Source: Flammeovirgaceae bacterium 311
GTDB lineage: Bacteria; Bacteroidota; Bacteroidia; Cytophagales; Cyclobacteriaceae
NCBI GenBank assembly: GCA_000597885.1
Contig: CP004371.1
Span: 1,612,001-1,676,000, forward strand
Length of the DNA: 64,000 bases
Direction of reading: 5' to 3'
Within the stretch, counting starts at the first letter, position 1. The number at the start of each line of letters is the position of its first letter. This document shows, one piece after another, positions 1-10,018 of the stretch. Position numbers and translations under genes: made by a program. The notes beneath the pieces were generated by a model. The model saw only the letters and a program-made list of their open reading frames with translations, did not search any database and was not told the DNA's origin.

Positions 1-1
1 C

Positions 2-829
2 AAGTTTGATACGGTTGCAGCACCCGATCATGTGCTGGAAACTGAAATGGCTCCTTCCGGTATTGTATTTAACAAAGCTGATAATGATTTTGGAGGTTCG
101 GGAGGAAACCTTTTTGTTAGTTTTTACGGCCCCGGGGAGCGCTGGACCCGCGGAGGCGTTGGCCGGGTAAGCATTATGCAGCAGCCCGATGGCACCTATG
201 CCTACCAGGAGTTTCCCGTTGCTGATATACCAAAGCTATCGAACCTGGCTTTTGGAAAAGATGGCGCTTTATACCTGGCACAACATGGAAAAGCAGACTA
301 TTGGTATAATGCTGTTTATGAAAATGAAGGAGCCTTCTACAAACTAATCTATGATCCCGGGCTGGCAGATAAGCCTGCTAAAGTAAGGGCCGGGCTTAGC
401 AGGCCCCTCTCCAAAAATTCTGTAGAAGCCGGCAAACAACTGTTTGCAGAACGTGCCTGCCTGGGTTGCCATGCCGTAGATGGTAAAACCGAATTACTGG
501 GCCCCAATCTGAAGGATGTGGCAAAGCGGCTGAACCGGACAGAGATCCTGGAAGAAATACTAAAACCTTCGGAAAGAATAAAACCCAGCATGATGGCCCT
601 GCGGGTAACCCAGAAAAACGGGAATGTTGTCCTGGGCCGGGTGGTGCATGCAAATGATGATGAAATTTCGCTGATGCTGGTGGGAAATCACGTGGTGCAG
701 ATTCCAAGAAGTGATATTCAGAGCACGGAAAATGTAAATAAATCACTGATGTATGAAGGCCTTCTGACTGGTTTACAGGATCTAGAAAAGGAGGCCTTGC
801 TGGATTATATCGCCAGTTTAAGTAAATAG
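2..829 (+). CDS. PQQ/sorbosone-dehydrogenase-like propeller protein with C-terminal cytochrome c domain (5' partial)
   Basis: The reading frame is open from base 2, so the gene begins upstream of the window; the GTG at base 32 is internal. The first ~115 residues look like the last blades of a glucose/sorbosone-dehydrogenase-type beta-propeller (segments such as NLAFGKDGALYLAQHG). A cytochrome c domain follows, with the heme motif CLGCH encoded at 458-472 and Met residues near KPSMMAL as candidate axial ligands. This propeller plus 'putative heme-binding domain' layout is common in secreted oxidoreductases of Bacteroidota and Planctomycetes. Likely periplasmic; electrons from a sugar or similar substrate would pass to the heme. 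Substrate unknown. It ends at TAG with no obvious terminator before the convergent ATPase gene. Confidence 0.75.
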   Translation, partial: KFDTVAAPDHVLETEMAPSGIVFNKADNDFGGSGGNLFVSFYGPGERWTRGGVGRVSIMQQPDGTYAYQEFPVADIPKLSNLAFGKDGALYLAQHGKADYWYNAVYENEGAFYKLIYDPGLADKPAKVRAGLSRPLSKNSVEAGKQLFAERACLGCHAVDGKTELLGPNLKDVAKRLNRTEILEEILKPSERIKPSMMALRVTQKNGNVVLGRVVHANDDEISLMLVGNHVVQIPRSDIQSTENVNKSLMYEGLLTGLQDLEKEALLDYIASLSK

Positions 830-893
830 AGGGTAGCTGAGCTGATTACAATTGATGGAGATTACCTCCAACAGCAGCAGTTAATAGTTATAA

Positions 894-2891
894 TCATAAA
901 TCAATGCGCTGTATGCGCACTGCATTTAAGATTGCCAGCAGGGCAACACCCACATCGGCGATTACAGCTTCCCAGAGACTGGCCATCCCGCCGGCTCCTA
1001 AGGCTAAAACAATGATCTTTACCGACATGGCAAGGATGATATTTTGCCATACGATATTCCGGGTGATTTTTCCAGCCCTGATGGCCGAGGCTATCTTAGA
1101 GGGCTGATCGTTTTGAATAACAATGTCGGCGGTTTCAATGGTGGCATCGCTGCCCAAACCACCCATGGCAATTCCGGCGTCTGCCAGGGCCACTACCGGC
1201 GCATCGTTCACCCCGTCGCCTGCAAAGGCTACGTACTGGCCGCTGCTTTTCAGCTGGCTTAGCTTTTCCACCTTACCCTCGGGAAGCAGATCGCCAAAGG
1301 CCTGGTCAATTCCCAGCCTTTTGGCTACCACGTCTACCACACTTTGCTTGTCGCCGGATAGCACCACGGTCTTGATATTCAGCCGGTGCAGCTGCTCAAT
1401 AGCGGCAGCAGCATCTTCCTTAATCTCATCAGCAATCACTAAATAGCCGGCATAATTGCCGCCATGGGCTATTGCCACTATGGTATCTGCTACATTTTCA
1501 AGCTCGGTAGGATAAGCAACCCCATACTTCTTTAACAGCTTCAGGTTTCCGGCCAGCACTGTACTGCCACCTGCCTCACCTTTCATGCCATGTCCTGCTA
1601 TTTCCTCCACCTTTGATACTTCAATTAATTTGCCTGCTTTGCCTGCATAATCAGTGACAGCCTTTGCGACCGGGTGGGTGGAATACTTTTCCAGGGCGGC
1701 AGCCAGGGCAGCCAATTCGTCAGCCTCCATTTGAGGGGAAACAACCTGCTGTACCTTAAAAACACCTTTGGTTAGGGTACCGGTTTTGTCCATCACCACC
1801 GTTTTTACCTTAGCCATTACATCCAGGAAGTTACCCCCCTTGAATAAAATGCCATTTCGGGAAGCAAGGCCAATGCCCCCAAAATAGCCCAGGGGTATGG
1901 ACACTACCAGCGCACAGGGACAGCTGATCACCAGGAATACAAGGGACCGGTACAGCCATTCGTTAAACACATAGTTGTCTACAAAAAAGTAAGGCAGCAA
2001 ACAAACAGCCAGGGCAAGGAAAAAGACGATGGGTGTATACACCCTGGCAAACCGGGAAATAAAGAGCTGAGTCTGCGATTTACGGGCAGTGGCATCCTGC
2101 ACAAGTGCGAGGATCCTGCTTAGCTTACTATCCCTGAACAGGGAGGTTACCTCTACATTGGCAACGGTATTCAGGTTGATCATACCTGCCAAAACTGTCT
2201 CTCCCCTGTATTTGGTGTCAGGCTTGCTTTCTCCTGTTAAGGCAGCGGTATTGAAGGAAGCCGAAGAGGACTGAAGGGTACCATCCAGAGCTACTTTTTC
2301 GCCGGGCCTTACCTGTATGCTTTCTCCCAGCGCTACTTCCCTGGGATTTACCACCAGGGTCTCTCCTCCCCTGAGCACGCTTACCTCATCGGGCCGGATA
2401 TCGAGCAGTGCTTTGATACTTAGTTTTGCCCGCTTCACTGCAGAGCCCTGGAACCATTCGCCAATCTGGTAAAACACCATTACGGCCACTCCCTCACTGT
2501 ACTCACCAATGTAAAACGCGCCAAGGGTTGCCACGCTCATCAGCACAAATTCATTGAAAACATCACCCCGCTTTGCTTTTCTGAAAGCCAGCGAAAGCAC
2601 TTCTCTGCCAGCCAGTATATAAGCAGCCACATGCACGAGCAAATCTACAGCAGCAGGAAGGCTGATACCAAAACCCCATTTCAGGACGAGCACTACCACC
2701 AGTATGAACAGGGCCAGCAGCAGGTCCCAGTGTTTTTTCCAGCCGGCTAGCTCTACTGCTCCAAAGCTACTGCCAGCTTTGTGTTGCTGCTGTTCATGGG
2801 CTGGTTTAGCACGCTCTGCATGCCCTGCAGACCCATTATGACTGCAGCAATCAGATTCTTTTATGTCAGGAATATAATTTTGCTCTTTCAT
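894..2891 (-). CDS. P1B-type Zn2+/Cd2+-exporting ATPase
   Basis: This 665-aa heavy-metal P-type ATPase pumps divalent soft metals out of the cytoplasm. Visible motifs: actuator TGES (~219-222), the metal-binding CPC (C324-P-C326) in the sixth transmembrane helix, the phosphorylated Asp in DKTGT (D368), the nucleotide-domain HP in STHP, and GDGVND near the end. The last helices carry MSVK and ADVG, the Lys and Asp typical of the Zn2+/Cd2+/Pb2+ subgroup (P1B-2, ZntA/CadA) rather than copper pumps. There is no N-terminal HMA domain. Instead the first 40 residues are polar with a Cys pair and several His (SDCCSH, HEQQQH), a possible metal-sensing tail. No metal regulator is adjacent. Confidence 0.9.
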   Translation of the reverse strand: MKEQNYIPDIKESDCCSHNGSAGHAERAKPAHEQQQHKAGSSFGAVELAGWKKHWDLLLALFILVVVLVLKWGFGISLPAAVDLLVHVAAYILAGREVLSLAFRKAKRGDVFNEFVLMSVATLGAFYIGEYSEGVAVMVFYQIGEWFQGSAVKRAKLSIKALLDIRPDEVSVLRGGETLVVNPREVALGESIQVRPGEKVALDGTLQSSSASFNTAALTGESKPDTKYRGETVLAGMINLNTVANVEVTSLFRDSKLSRILALVQDATARKSQTQLFISRFARVYTPIVFFLALAVCLLPYFFVDNYVFNEWLYRSLVFLVISCPCALVVSIPLGYFGGIGLASRNGILFKGGNFLDVMAKVKTVVMDKTGTLTKGVFKVQQVVSPQMEADELAALAAALEKYSTHPVAKAVTDYAGKAGKLIEVSKVEEIAGHGMKGEAGGSTVLAGNLKLLKKYGVAYPTELENVADTIVAIAHGGNYAGYLVIADEIKEDAAAAIEQLHRLNIKTVVLSGDKQSVVDVVAKRLGIDQAFGDLLPEGKVEKLSQLKSSGQYVAFAGDGVNDAPVVALADAGIAMGGLGSDATIETADIVIQNDQPSKIASAIRAGKITRNIVWQNIILAMSVKIIVLALGAGGMASLWEAVIADVGVALLAILNAVRIQRIDL

Positions 2892-3110
2892 GCTTTTCTA
2901 TGATCATCAAACCCCTTATGCGCTTAGATTCTTTTTCATGGGCTGGTAATCGTTTTATTGCCACAGGTATAAATATCCATTATTTTGTCCCAGGAAAATT
3001 TGCAATCAGGACAAGCACATTAAAAGTGGTTTGGAAATACAATTTCACAGGCTGTTTATGTAGTAACAGACAGAATACCATTATCAGAACGAAATAAGGA
3101 GGGATAAGGT

Positions 3111-3908
3111 CTACAATAAACCAGAATGAAAAGCCCAAACGATCAGTTCACTGGTATTCTTGAGGTTCAGCTTCTGAAGCATGTTTCTGCGATGGGTAAT
3201 GGTGGTAGCTTCACTGATGTGCAGCGCGTTGGCAATTTCACCACTGGTTTTACCGGCGGCTAGTAATTTAAGAATATCAAATTCACGCGGGGTTAAAGAT
3301 TCGGCCTTGATTTTTTTCTGAAGAAAAATCCGGGAAAAACAAGACTCGTACACACCGGCACTGTTCCGGCACGTGATGTTTAGCTTAATAGGATACAACT
3401 CATCAAAATCAGCCTTTCCAACCTGGGTACAAAAGTTCTGCTCCAGCTGGATCATACCATGCTGATCTGCTTTAAGAGGACTTGTTTGCTGCTCTATTTT
3501 GATCCATTTTCCCGAAGCTGCTTTCATCCTGTAATTGTAGTGAACCGAATAATTCAGGATATCTCCTTTTGCCTCATTAATCAAAAAATTCACCAGTTCA
3601 GGAATAAGTTTGGTACCCACAATTTCCAGGTCTTCAGGATGTATATAGCAGGTCATAAAATCCTCTCTGCCAAGACCTATGACATCTTCAGGACTAACGC
3701 CCAAAAATGGTTCTACATTAGGACTTATATAGTCGAATTTAAAAGTGAGGTTGTTGAAAACAGATACAATAACAGGCCCGGCTGACAGAATATCATTGAA
3801 TTGCTCCATGTTGCCCAGAGACACTTCTCGTCTGTCAGGACCATTAGGGTCTACTGATAACTTACGCATCTCTTCCGCTATACCTTCGAAAATTGCTTTC
3901 TTGTTCAA
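3111..3908 (-). CDS. PAS-domain LuxR-family transcriptional regulator
   Basis: 265 aa. Residues ~35-165 form a PAS-like fold (FDYISPNVEPFLGVSPEDVIG, then a stretch ending in KWIKIEQQTSPLK), and residues ~200-265 are a LuxR/GerE helix-turn-helix (LTPREFDILKLLAAGKTSGE, HISEATTITHRRNMLQKL). PAS-LuxR proteins of this kind are common in Bacteroidota and act as one-component or orphan regulators; the ligand cannot be told from sequence. No histidine kinase lies next to it. The upstream region is shared with a decayed gene on the other strand. Confidence 0.8.
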   Translation of the reverse strand: MNKKAIFEGIAEEMRKLSVDPNGPDRREVSLGNMEQFNDILSAGPVIVSVFNNLTFKFDYISPNVEPFLGVSPEDVIGLGREDFMTCYIHPEDLEIVGTKLIPELVNFLINEAKGDILNYSVHYNYRMKAASGKWIKIEQQTSPLKADQHGMIQLEQNFCTQVGKADFDELYPIKLNITCRNSAGVYESCFSRIFLQKKIKAESLTPREFDILKLLAAGKTSGEIANALHISEATTITHRRNMLQKLNLKNTSELIVWAFHSGLL

Positions 3909-3940
3909 GCGTTAATTGTTCCTTTCAAGGCTATTTCTGA

Positions 3941-4428
3941 ACTATTTCCAGAAATATACCTAAAAATGAGTATGTTTTCAAAATAATCAACCTGTTACCT
4001 TCAACCTATTCTCCAAAGCCACGTGAGAATAACGAGGAGTTTAAGGATACCGGGGAGGTAACATTCAATTATGCCAATGATATTGTTTTAGTGGGAGAAA
4101 TGAAGCCCGCCTACCTGTCCAATGCGCCAGTTCGGGGACAGGTGTGGGTAATCACCTACAATGCACAGGAGGGTAAACACGAAACCGCCTGGATAGACTC
4201 CAACTTAAAAGGACTGTCAATCTCCAGTTTAAAAACCCTGCCCCGGGAAGGCAACAAACTGGTGTACCTGGAGGAATTGAAGGAAGATGATGATCAGATG
4301 AGCATCAGGCATGAAATCGTTCCCTAGGGAAACGTCATTCAGTGGGTGATGTTCGAATCTAAAAATGGCCAGGAATTCAGGAAATACTTTCAGATAGATA
4401 TGGCAAAGCATGAACTGACTAAAAAATA
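3941..4428 (+). pseudogene. Decayed gene of unknown family with in-frame TAG
   Basis: The frame beginning at 3941 reads as protein-like sequence from about 4022 to 4428 but has no ATG in its first part and is cut by a TAG at 4327-4329. Past the stop the same frame goes on for 33 protein-like codons (GNVIQWVMFESKNGQEFRKY and so on) to a TAA at 4426-4428. The composition on both sides of the TAG is alike (charged and hydrophobic residues alternating, low Cys), which argues for one former gene with a nonsense mutation and a lost 5' end. I do not recognise the family. A GTG at 4091 could start a 78-aa product, but nothing supports it being made. Confidence 0.5.
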
Positions 4429-4563
4429 ACAGCTCACAAAAATATCAGGCCGGGCGGGTACTGCACCCATTTGAGGGTAAAGTATCCGCTCGGCCCGGTT
4501 TTAGTATGCCTTTAAATCCTCCTGCTTAGTAATATTTAGGAACCTGTGCAAACCCAGCCGGCA

Positions 4564-6999
4564 TTAGTTACCGCCTGCGCGGTTCAGCTCTTCCAGGTTG
4601 GAGTTGCGGCGCTGGGCATCAAACTGCTCGCCCTTGCTGAAACGATAGCGGAGTGTCAGGTTAACGTTGCGGATAAAAAAGGTTTGGTTAAACTGGTTGA
4701 TGTTGCCGCTTACGTTGGCACCACCCACTACACGCTGTCCGCGGAAAATATCATTTGCATTCACACTTACGTCCAGCTTATCCTGCATAAAGCTTTTCTT
4801 GAGGCCGGTATTTACCCACCACTGCTTTTCGAGGCGGTACAGGCCCCACACCACCGGGCCCTGGTAGCCGGCATTTATCTCCATGCGTATTCCCAGCGGT
4901 AGTTGTATGTTGTGGTTCGACTGCAGCATGTAAAAGACCTGGTCATTAAGCACCTGCTCCCCATCTATGAGGGTGCTGTACTCCTGGTAAGCCACAAGCA
5001 GAGTGTTGTTGGTATCCCAGTTCTTCATGATCTTGATGGGTGCAATGGCTGTAACACTTAAATTCTGGGCATCATCTACATTGTCGCGGTTAAAGATGGT
5101 GGTACTGGTTTCCACATCCTGGTACGGCACTTCAGCAATAAAATCCTTGGTAAGCTGGTACTCCACCACCAGGTTATAAGTTTGCTTAAAAGTCTGGGTG
5201 ATGCCGATACCATGGGTATACTGGGGCCGCAGGTATGGATTTCCCTGTGCCCAGGTAAAGGGGTCGAGGTAAAAGATAAAAGGGTTTAGCTGATCGTAAT
5301 CCGGGCGCTGGATGCGGCGGCTGTAATTGTATTTTACCTCGTATTGATCGCTTACCTTTTGCTGTATAAAAAGGCTGGGAAACAGGTTCAGGTAATCACG
5401 CTCCGTAATATGGCCGGTGGTTTTGGATTCACCCTTAGAGTTTGTCTGCTCGGCACGTAAACCTGCCTGAACGGAAAAACGATCACTAAACTTTTTGTTC
5501 AGGTTAAGATAGCCTGCATAAATAGATTCTTTGTAAATAAAATGATTAGAACGGGCAGGATCTGCAACAGGCGCCTCCTCGTTGTTAAAATAAAAGCGAA
5601 GGTCGTTGTCTGATATTACACGGCTTACCTTTGCCCCCGCCTCCATCTTGAGGCCACTCCTGAAGGGATGGGCAAAATCTACCTTTGCCGAATATATATC
5701 ATAGCCGCTGGGATTTTCGCTGATCAGATTATCTGTGTAAGCACTGCCTCCTTCTGTTAGCTCCATATACCTGTTATCGAAGCTTGCCGTTGACTTATCC
5801 TTAATCTTTACATAATCCAGATCTGCCGAAAGTGTAGTGCCAAGCGTATCCAGCTTGCCACTGTAATGCAGGTTGGTAGTGTAATTAGAAAACCGTGTGC
5901 TGGTAAAGTTATCAGCATCGATAAAAAGGGAGGGCTGCTCCGGCGCCGGACCTATGTGGGTGTCTGTTTGAAAATCATAGGTTGCTTTCTGTTGCACAAT
6001 ATTGGCCATAAAGCCTACGCTGTGGCGGTCGTTCAGCTTGTAATCAGTACCAAAACGGACTGAGGGCACATCTCTGAATACCTCTTCCCGTGCTTTCTGA
6101 TTGAGGAAGGTGCTCTCCTGCTCGCCATTGAATACCCTGGTAAAGGTTCCACGGCGCCCCCAGGTGCGGTGTGCCACATCCAGGTTCACAAAAAGATTCC
6201 AGGGGCCGTTTTTGTAGTTGATGTTACCACCTCCGGCATAACCGTGCAGTTTGTTGTAGGTGTAGCTGCCATACACACTGCCGTTCATGCCACGCTGGTC
6301 GTTCTTTTTCAGGTTGATGTTGAGGATACCGGAAGAGCCCTCGGCATCGTATTTGGCAGAGGGATTGGTGATGATTTCAATATTTTTGATATTTTCTGCC
6401 GACATACCCTCCAGCATGGTGCGCAGGTCTTTGGCGGATAAATAGGTTAGGCGCCCATCCAGCATAATGGTAGCACCGGCCTTGCCATTGAGCTGTACAT
6501 TTCCATCCTGGTCGATGAACACACCGGGAGATTTAGAGAGCACATCGAAAGCGGTGCTTCCGGCGGCCAGGGCAGTACCTTCCACACTCACCACCATTTT
6601 ATCGGCCTCCTGGGTAATGGTGGGACGCAGGGCCTTTACCGTTACCTCCTCCAGGGTTTCTACCTCTTCTGCCATGGTAATGGTACCAAAATCTTTTGTG
6701 TAAGCAGCGCCTGTAACGGTAAAGGGAGCCGTTTTCTGTTCCTTGAAACCAATGGCACTAAACCGCAGCACATAGGTACCTTCCGGAGGTGTTGCAATGG
6801 TAAAGGTGCCATCACTGCTGGTTACCGCACCGCTCTGCAAAGCAGCATCAGCAGCACTGAGCACCGCAACGTTTGCATAAGCCACAGGCGTGCCGGCAGA
6901 ATCCTGCAGTTTTCCTCTTAATGCTACCTGCTTGGCATAAGCAGCAGTAGCGCTGCAAACCGTTATCAGTATAAGTGTTAGAATGTAGATCTTCTTCAT
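4564..6999 (-). CDS. Outer-membrane beta-barrel receptor (TonB-dependent-receptor-like, OMP_b-brl_3 type)
   Basis: 811 aa with a signal peptide (MKKIYILTLILITVCSATAA). It has a carboxypeptidase-regulatory-like beta-sandwich (~27-110: LRGKLQDSAGTPVAYANV), a plug domain (~120-230, including NPSAKYDAEGSSGILNI) and a long barrel ending in LTLRYRFSKG plus a short polar tail. The plug/barrel layout matches the 'outer membrane beta-barrel family protein' group, which lacks the SusD partner of glycan receptors; none is encoded nearby. Substrate unknown. It is divergent from an AraC-type gene 270 bp away, so that regulator may control it. A paralogue of the same length lies at 44874-47309. Confidence 0.85.
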   Translation of the reverse strand: MKKIYILTLILITVCSATAAYAKQVALRGKLQDSAGTPVAYANVAVLSAADAALQSGAVTSSDGTFTIATPPEGTYVLRFSAIGFKEQKTAPFTVTGAAYTKDFGTITMAEEVETLEEVTVKALRPTITQEADKMVVSVEGTALAAGSTAFDVLSKSPGVFIDQDGNVQLNGKAGATIMLDGRLTYLSAKDLRTMLEGMSAENIKNIEIITNPSAKYDAEGSSGILNINLKKNDQRGMNGSVYGSYTYNKLHGYAGGGNINYKNGPWNLFVNLDVAHRTWGRRGTFTRVFNGEQESTFLNQKAREEVFRDVPSVRFGTDYKLNDRHSVGFMANIVQQKATYDFQTDTHIGPAPEQPSLFIDADNFTSTRFSNYTTNLHYSGKLDTLGTTLSADLDYVKIKDKSTASFDNRYMELTEGGSAYTDNLISENPSGYDIYSAKVDFAHPFRSGLKMEAGAKVSRVISDNDLRFYFNNEEAPVADPARSNHFIYKESIYAGYLNLNKKFSDRFSVQAGLRAEQTNSKGESKTTGHITERDYLNLFPSLFIQQKVSDQYEVKYNYSRRIQRPDYDQLNPFIFYLDPFTWAQGNPYLRPQYTHGIGITQTFKQTYNLVVEYQLTKDFIAEVPYQDVETSTTIFNRDNVDDAQNLSVTAIAPIKIMKNWDTNNTLLVAYQEYSTLIDGEQVLNDQVFYMLQSNHNIQLPLGIRMEINAGYQGPVVWGLYRLEKQWWVNTGLKKSFMQDKLDVSVNANDIFRGQRVVGGANVSGNINQFNQTFFIRNVNLTLRYRFSKGEQFDAQRRNSNLEELNRAGGN

Positions 7000-7269
7000 G
7001 GGGCAGTAACTTTACCGGAAGGTGGCAGTATTTTAAAAAAGGCAAAACAAGATTTACACCGGCGGTCGTCAACCAAAACAAGTGGAATTATTAGTAAGAC
7101 TTCGGAGTACAAAAAACATTACAAGGTCGGTAAAAAACCGCTGCTGCTGCTCCCCAATGCTTTAGCAGCACACTTCAAGCCTGCAAAAAATCACCGCCAA
7201 AGCACGGCCTAAGGGCGTAAGAATGCCCCAATTTTTCATAAATTTATCTATCTTACACAAAGCCGGCAG

Positions 7270-8079
7270 ATGGAATACCTGAGAACAGGGCAATTTTTTG
7301 GACAAACCAACCAGATCATTCAGCTGGAGGGTATTACCCTTACTGATACAGAATACACCCATGATAAGGTAGACTGGCATTATCATGAAAATGCCTATTT
7401 CACCTTTATCCTGGAAGGGCGGGTGCTGGAAGGGAACAAGAAAGAAATCTACAACTGCACCCCCGGCAGCCTGCTTTTCCATAACTGGCAGGAGTCACAC
7501 TACAACATAAAACCCAGGGGCTTTACCCGTGGCTTTCATATTGAACTGGAGCACAACTGGTTCTATGCACTTGACATTGACATGAGTAAGTTGCAGGGCA
7601 GCATCAATTTAAAGCATCCTGATTTAAGAATCCTGATGTACAATATTTTCAGGGAAACCAGAATTAACGACAACACCAGCACCCTTTCCATACAGGCACT
7701 GCTTACAGCCCTGTTGGACCGCATGGCAGCAACAGAAGATTCCACCTCCGGAAAAATTCCCCTTTGGGTGTCTGCCCTAAGAGATATGCTCCACGATACT
7801 GCGACTGATAACTGGTCGCTAAAAGCTTTATCAGCTACTTTGGGCATTCACCCCGTTCACCTCTCCAGAGATTTTAAAAAATATTTTGGCTGTACCCTGG
7901 GCGAGTACATCAGAAAGGTAAAGGTGCAACAATCGCTCTCCCTGTTCCTGAATAAAGAGCTTTCTTTAACACATATTGCCCTGGCCAGTGGCTTTGCAGA
8001 CCAGAGTCATTTTATCAGGTGCTTCAAAGCTGTTAATGGCTACAAACCTTCCCACTACAGAAATAGTCTGCTGGATTAA
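7270..8079 (+). CDS. AraC-family transcriptional regulator
   Basis: 269 aa. The N-terminal half is a cupin-like sensor (VDWHYHENAYFTFILEGRVL, then CTPGSLLFHNWQESHYN), and the C-terminal ~100 residues hold the two AraC helix-turn-helices (LSATLGIHPVHLSRDFKKYF and ALASGFADQSHFIRCFKAVN, closing with GYKPSHYR). AraC proteins with a cupin domain usually activate neighbouring genes in response to a small ligand. Candidate targets are the divergent receptor gene upstream and the serine hydrolase that starts 77 bp downstream on the same strand. Confidence 0.88.
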   Translation: MEYLRTGQFFGQTNQIIQLEGITLTDTEYTHDKVDWHYHENAYFTFILEGRVLEGNKKEIYNCTPGSLLFHNWQESHYNIKPRGFTRGFHIELEHNWFYALDIDMSKLQGSINLKHPDLRILMYNIFRETRINDNTSTLSIQALLTALLDRMAATEDSTSGKIPLWVSALRDMLHDTATDNWSLKALSATLGIHPVHLSRDFKKYFGCTLGEYIRKVKVQQSLSLFLNKELSLTHIALASGFADQSHFIRCFKAVNGYKPSHYRNSLLD

Positions 8080-8156
8080 GACCCTATGTTAAATCTGTTC
8101 TATTCTGAGAATCACTTACTGCTTTGTTTTGGGTGTACTAACCAAAACCCACAGAC

Positions 8157-9818
8157 ATGAGGCTTTATATTTTACTTTTCATCATAGCTTTTTCCTGCAG
8201 CCTGCACATTTCCGCACAACAAAAAGACCTGGTCAAGAGTGAGGGCATTACCTCCCCCACCCACAAAGCCAGCATTGGACAAATCAGGTTTGCACCTGAT
8301 GTTGATGGGGAAGGAAAGTATAAAGAAAGTGACTTCCTGGCTTCTTTTGAGCTAAAGCGGAAGGCGGATCTGAACCTTGTGGCTTTCATGGATAATTCAT
8401 TAACGAATTACCTCTATCGCCTGGCACCAAAGCTAACAGAAGAGGAGCTTGTTCAGCAGGGGAATTACAGGTTCTCCTTTTATGTAGATGGTCGTTTGCT
8501 GTATGAAGAGAACCTGCACCCTGGAGCGGGTCTGGCCCAGACCAAAAACACAAAGACCATCCTGGCTGTACCGCTGTTAAGTACTCAAAATGAGCATCTC
8601 TGGAGCAGGTTTTTGTGGAACAGGTTTATGATGAATGGCGGCGAACAGGCACTTACAGAAGGCAGCCACCTGCTGAAAATCGAAATCCGTCCCTATGTAA
8701 ACAAGCCCGATCCGGTAGTAGGCAACCCCATTGCCGCAGGGCAACTGGAGCTGATCGTGAAGAAGCCAGTAATAGACCCCTCTACAGTAAGCTTAAATAA
8801 GATCACAACTGCTGACGGCTGGGCTGTATCCAAAGACACATTTGACAGCCACAAAATAAAAGAGCTGAAGGCGAGCATTGAGGAAGATATTTTCATGGAC
8901 ATCACCAGTCTTGTTGTGGTAAAGGAAGGCAGGCTGTTGATAGAAGAGTACTTCAATGGTGCTAATCGCCATACGCTGCATGATACCCGTTCTGTTGGAA
9001 AGTCCTTTGCCTCTACCCTAACCGGCATTGCCATACAGGAGGGATACCTGAAGCATGAAAACCAGAGCCTAGATGAATTCTATGACCTGAAAAAATTCAC
9101 CCACTACTCCCCCAAAAAAGAAACCATTACCATCAAAGAGCTGCTAAGCATGAGCTCGGCATTTGAGGGTAATGATGGCCTCTCCCACTCGGCAGGTAAT
9201 GAAGAAAATATGTACCCTACAGATGATTGGGTGAAATTTACGCTGGATCTGCCCACAGACCCTGCCAAACCAAACGGTGAGTGGAGCTATTTTACGGCCG
9301 GTGTAGTATTGTTGGGCGATATCCTGCATAAAGCAGTACCCGGCGGGCTGGAGCAGTATGCGGATGAAAAACTATTCAAGCCACTGGGCATTACAAAATA
9401 CCAATGGCAGCATACACCCCAGGGAGTTGCCAATACAGCAGGTAGCCTGCAAATGCGTACACTGGATTATGCCAAATACGGGCAGTTGTATAAAAATGGG
9501 GGCCGCTGGAATGGAAAGCAGGTGCTCTCCAAAGATTGGATCAGCAAAACCTTCAGCAGGCACAAGGCCATTCCCGAAAGGGAAAACGAGTTTTATGGTT
9601 ACCTGTTCTGGAATAAGGAGCTAAAGGCAAATGGCAGGAGTCATGAAGTTTATTATAGTGCCGGCAACGGAGGCAATGCCATTTTTATATTCAATGAGCT
9701 GCCGCTGGTGGTCGTGATCACGGCTACCGCCTATGGAGCACCCTACAGCCACTCACAGGTGCAGGAAATCATGGAACAGTATGTGCTGCCGGCAGTAACC
9801 AGTACCAATACCCAGTAG
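8157..9818 (+). CDS. Secreted serine hydrolase, class C beta-lactamase/DD-peptidase fold
   Basis: 553 aa with a signal peptide (ending near HISAQQ). Residues ~25-215 are a Bacteroidota-specific N-terminal region I cannot name. From ~225 the class C beta-lactamase-like domain begins. The nucleophile motif SxxK is present as S279-V-G-K282, a Tyr motif follows in WSYFTAGVVLLGD, and the third motif is probably SAGNGGNAI near 500. Proteins of this type are usually esterases or D-amino-acid peptidases rather than true beta-lactamases. It lies 77 bp downstream of the AraC gene and may be its target. Substrate unknown. Confidence 0.8.
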   Translation: MRLYILLFIIAFSCSLHISAQQKDLVKSEGITSPTHKASIGQIRFAPDVDGEGKYKESDFLASFELKRKADLNLVAFMDNSLTNYLYRLAPKLTEEELVQQGNYRFSFYVDGRLLYEENLHPGAGLAQTKNTKTILAVPLLSTQNEHLWSRFLWNRFMMNGGEQALTEGSHLLKIEIRPYVNKPDPVVGNPIAAGQLELIVKKPVIDPSTVSLNKITTADGWAVSKDTFDSHKIKELKASIEEDIFMDITSLVVVKEGRLLIEEYFNGANRHTLHDTRSVGKSFASTLTGIAIQEGYLKHENQSLDEFYDLKKFTHYSPKKETITIKELLSMSSAFEGNDGLSHSAGNEENMYPTDDWVKFTLDLPTDPAKPNGEWSYFTAGVVLLGDILHKAVPGGLEQYADEKLFKPLGITKYQWQHTPQGVANTAGSLQMRTLDYAKYGQLYKNGGRWNGKQVLSKDWISKTFSRHKAIPERENEFYGYLFWNKELKANGRSHEVYYSAGNGGNAIFIFNELPLVVVITATAYGAPYSHSQVQEIMEQYVLPAVTSTNTQ

Positions 9819-10018
9819 AAACAGAAATACTAAAAGTGCCGGAGCCTTTACCCAATGCTTTTAGCATGCTGCATCAGGCTTCAGAGGAAGAATTTTCTGC
9901 TTCAGCACCATTCATTTCTGCAGTCGGATAAACCTTTTTGGCTGGCTATGAAATTAATTCCACTTTTTTTGGCTTATATTTCAGAAGTAAGAATAAACAA
10001 TATCAGAATCGTACAAGC

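Noticed and set aside
2900-3097. 65-codon plus-strand frame between the ATPase and LuxR genes
   Set aside because: Composition is not protein-like and there is no ribosome-binding site or family match.
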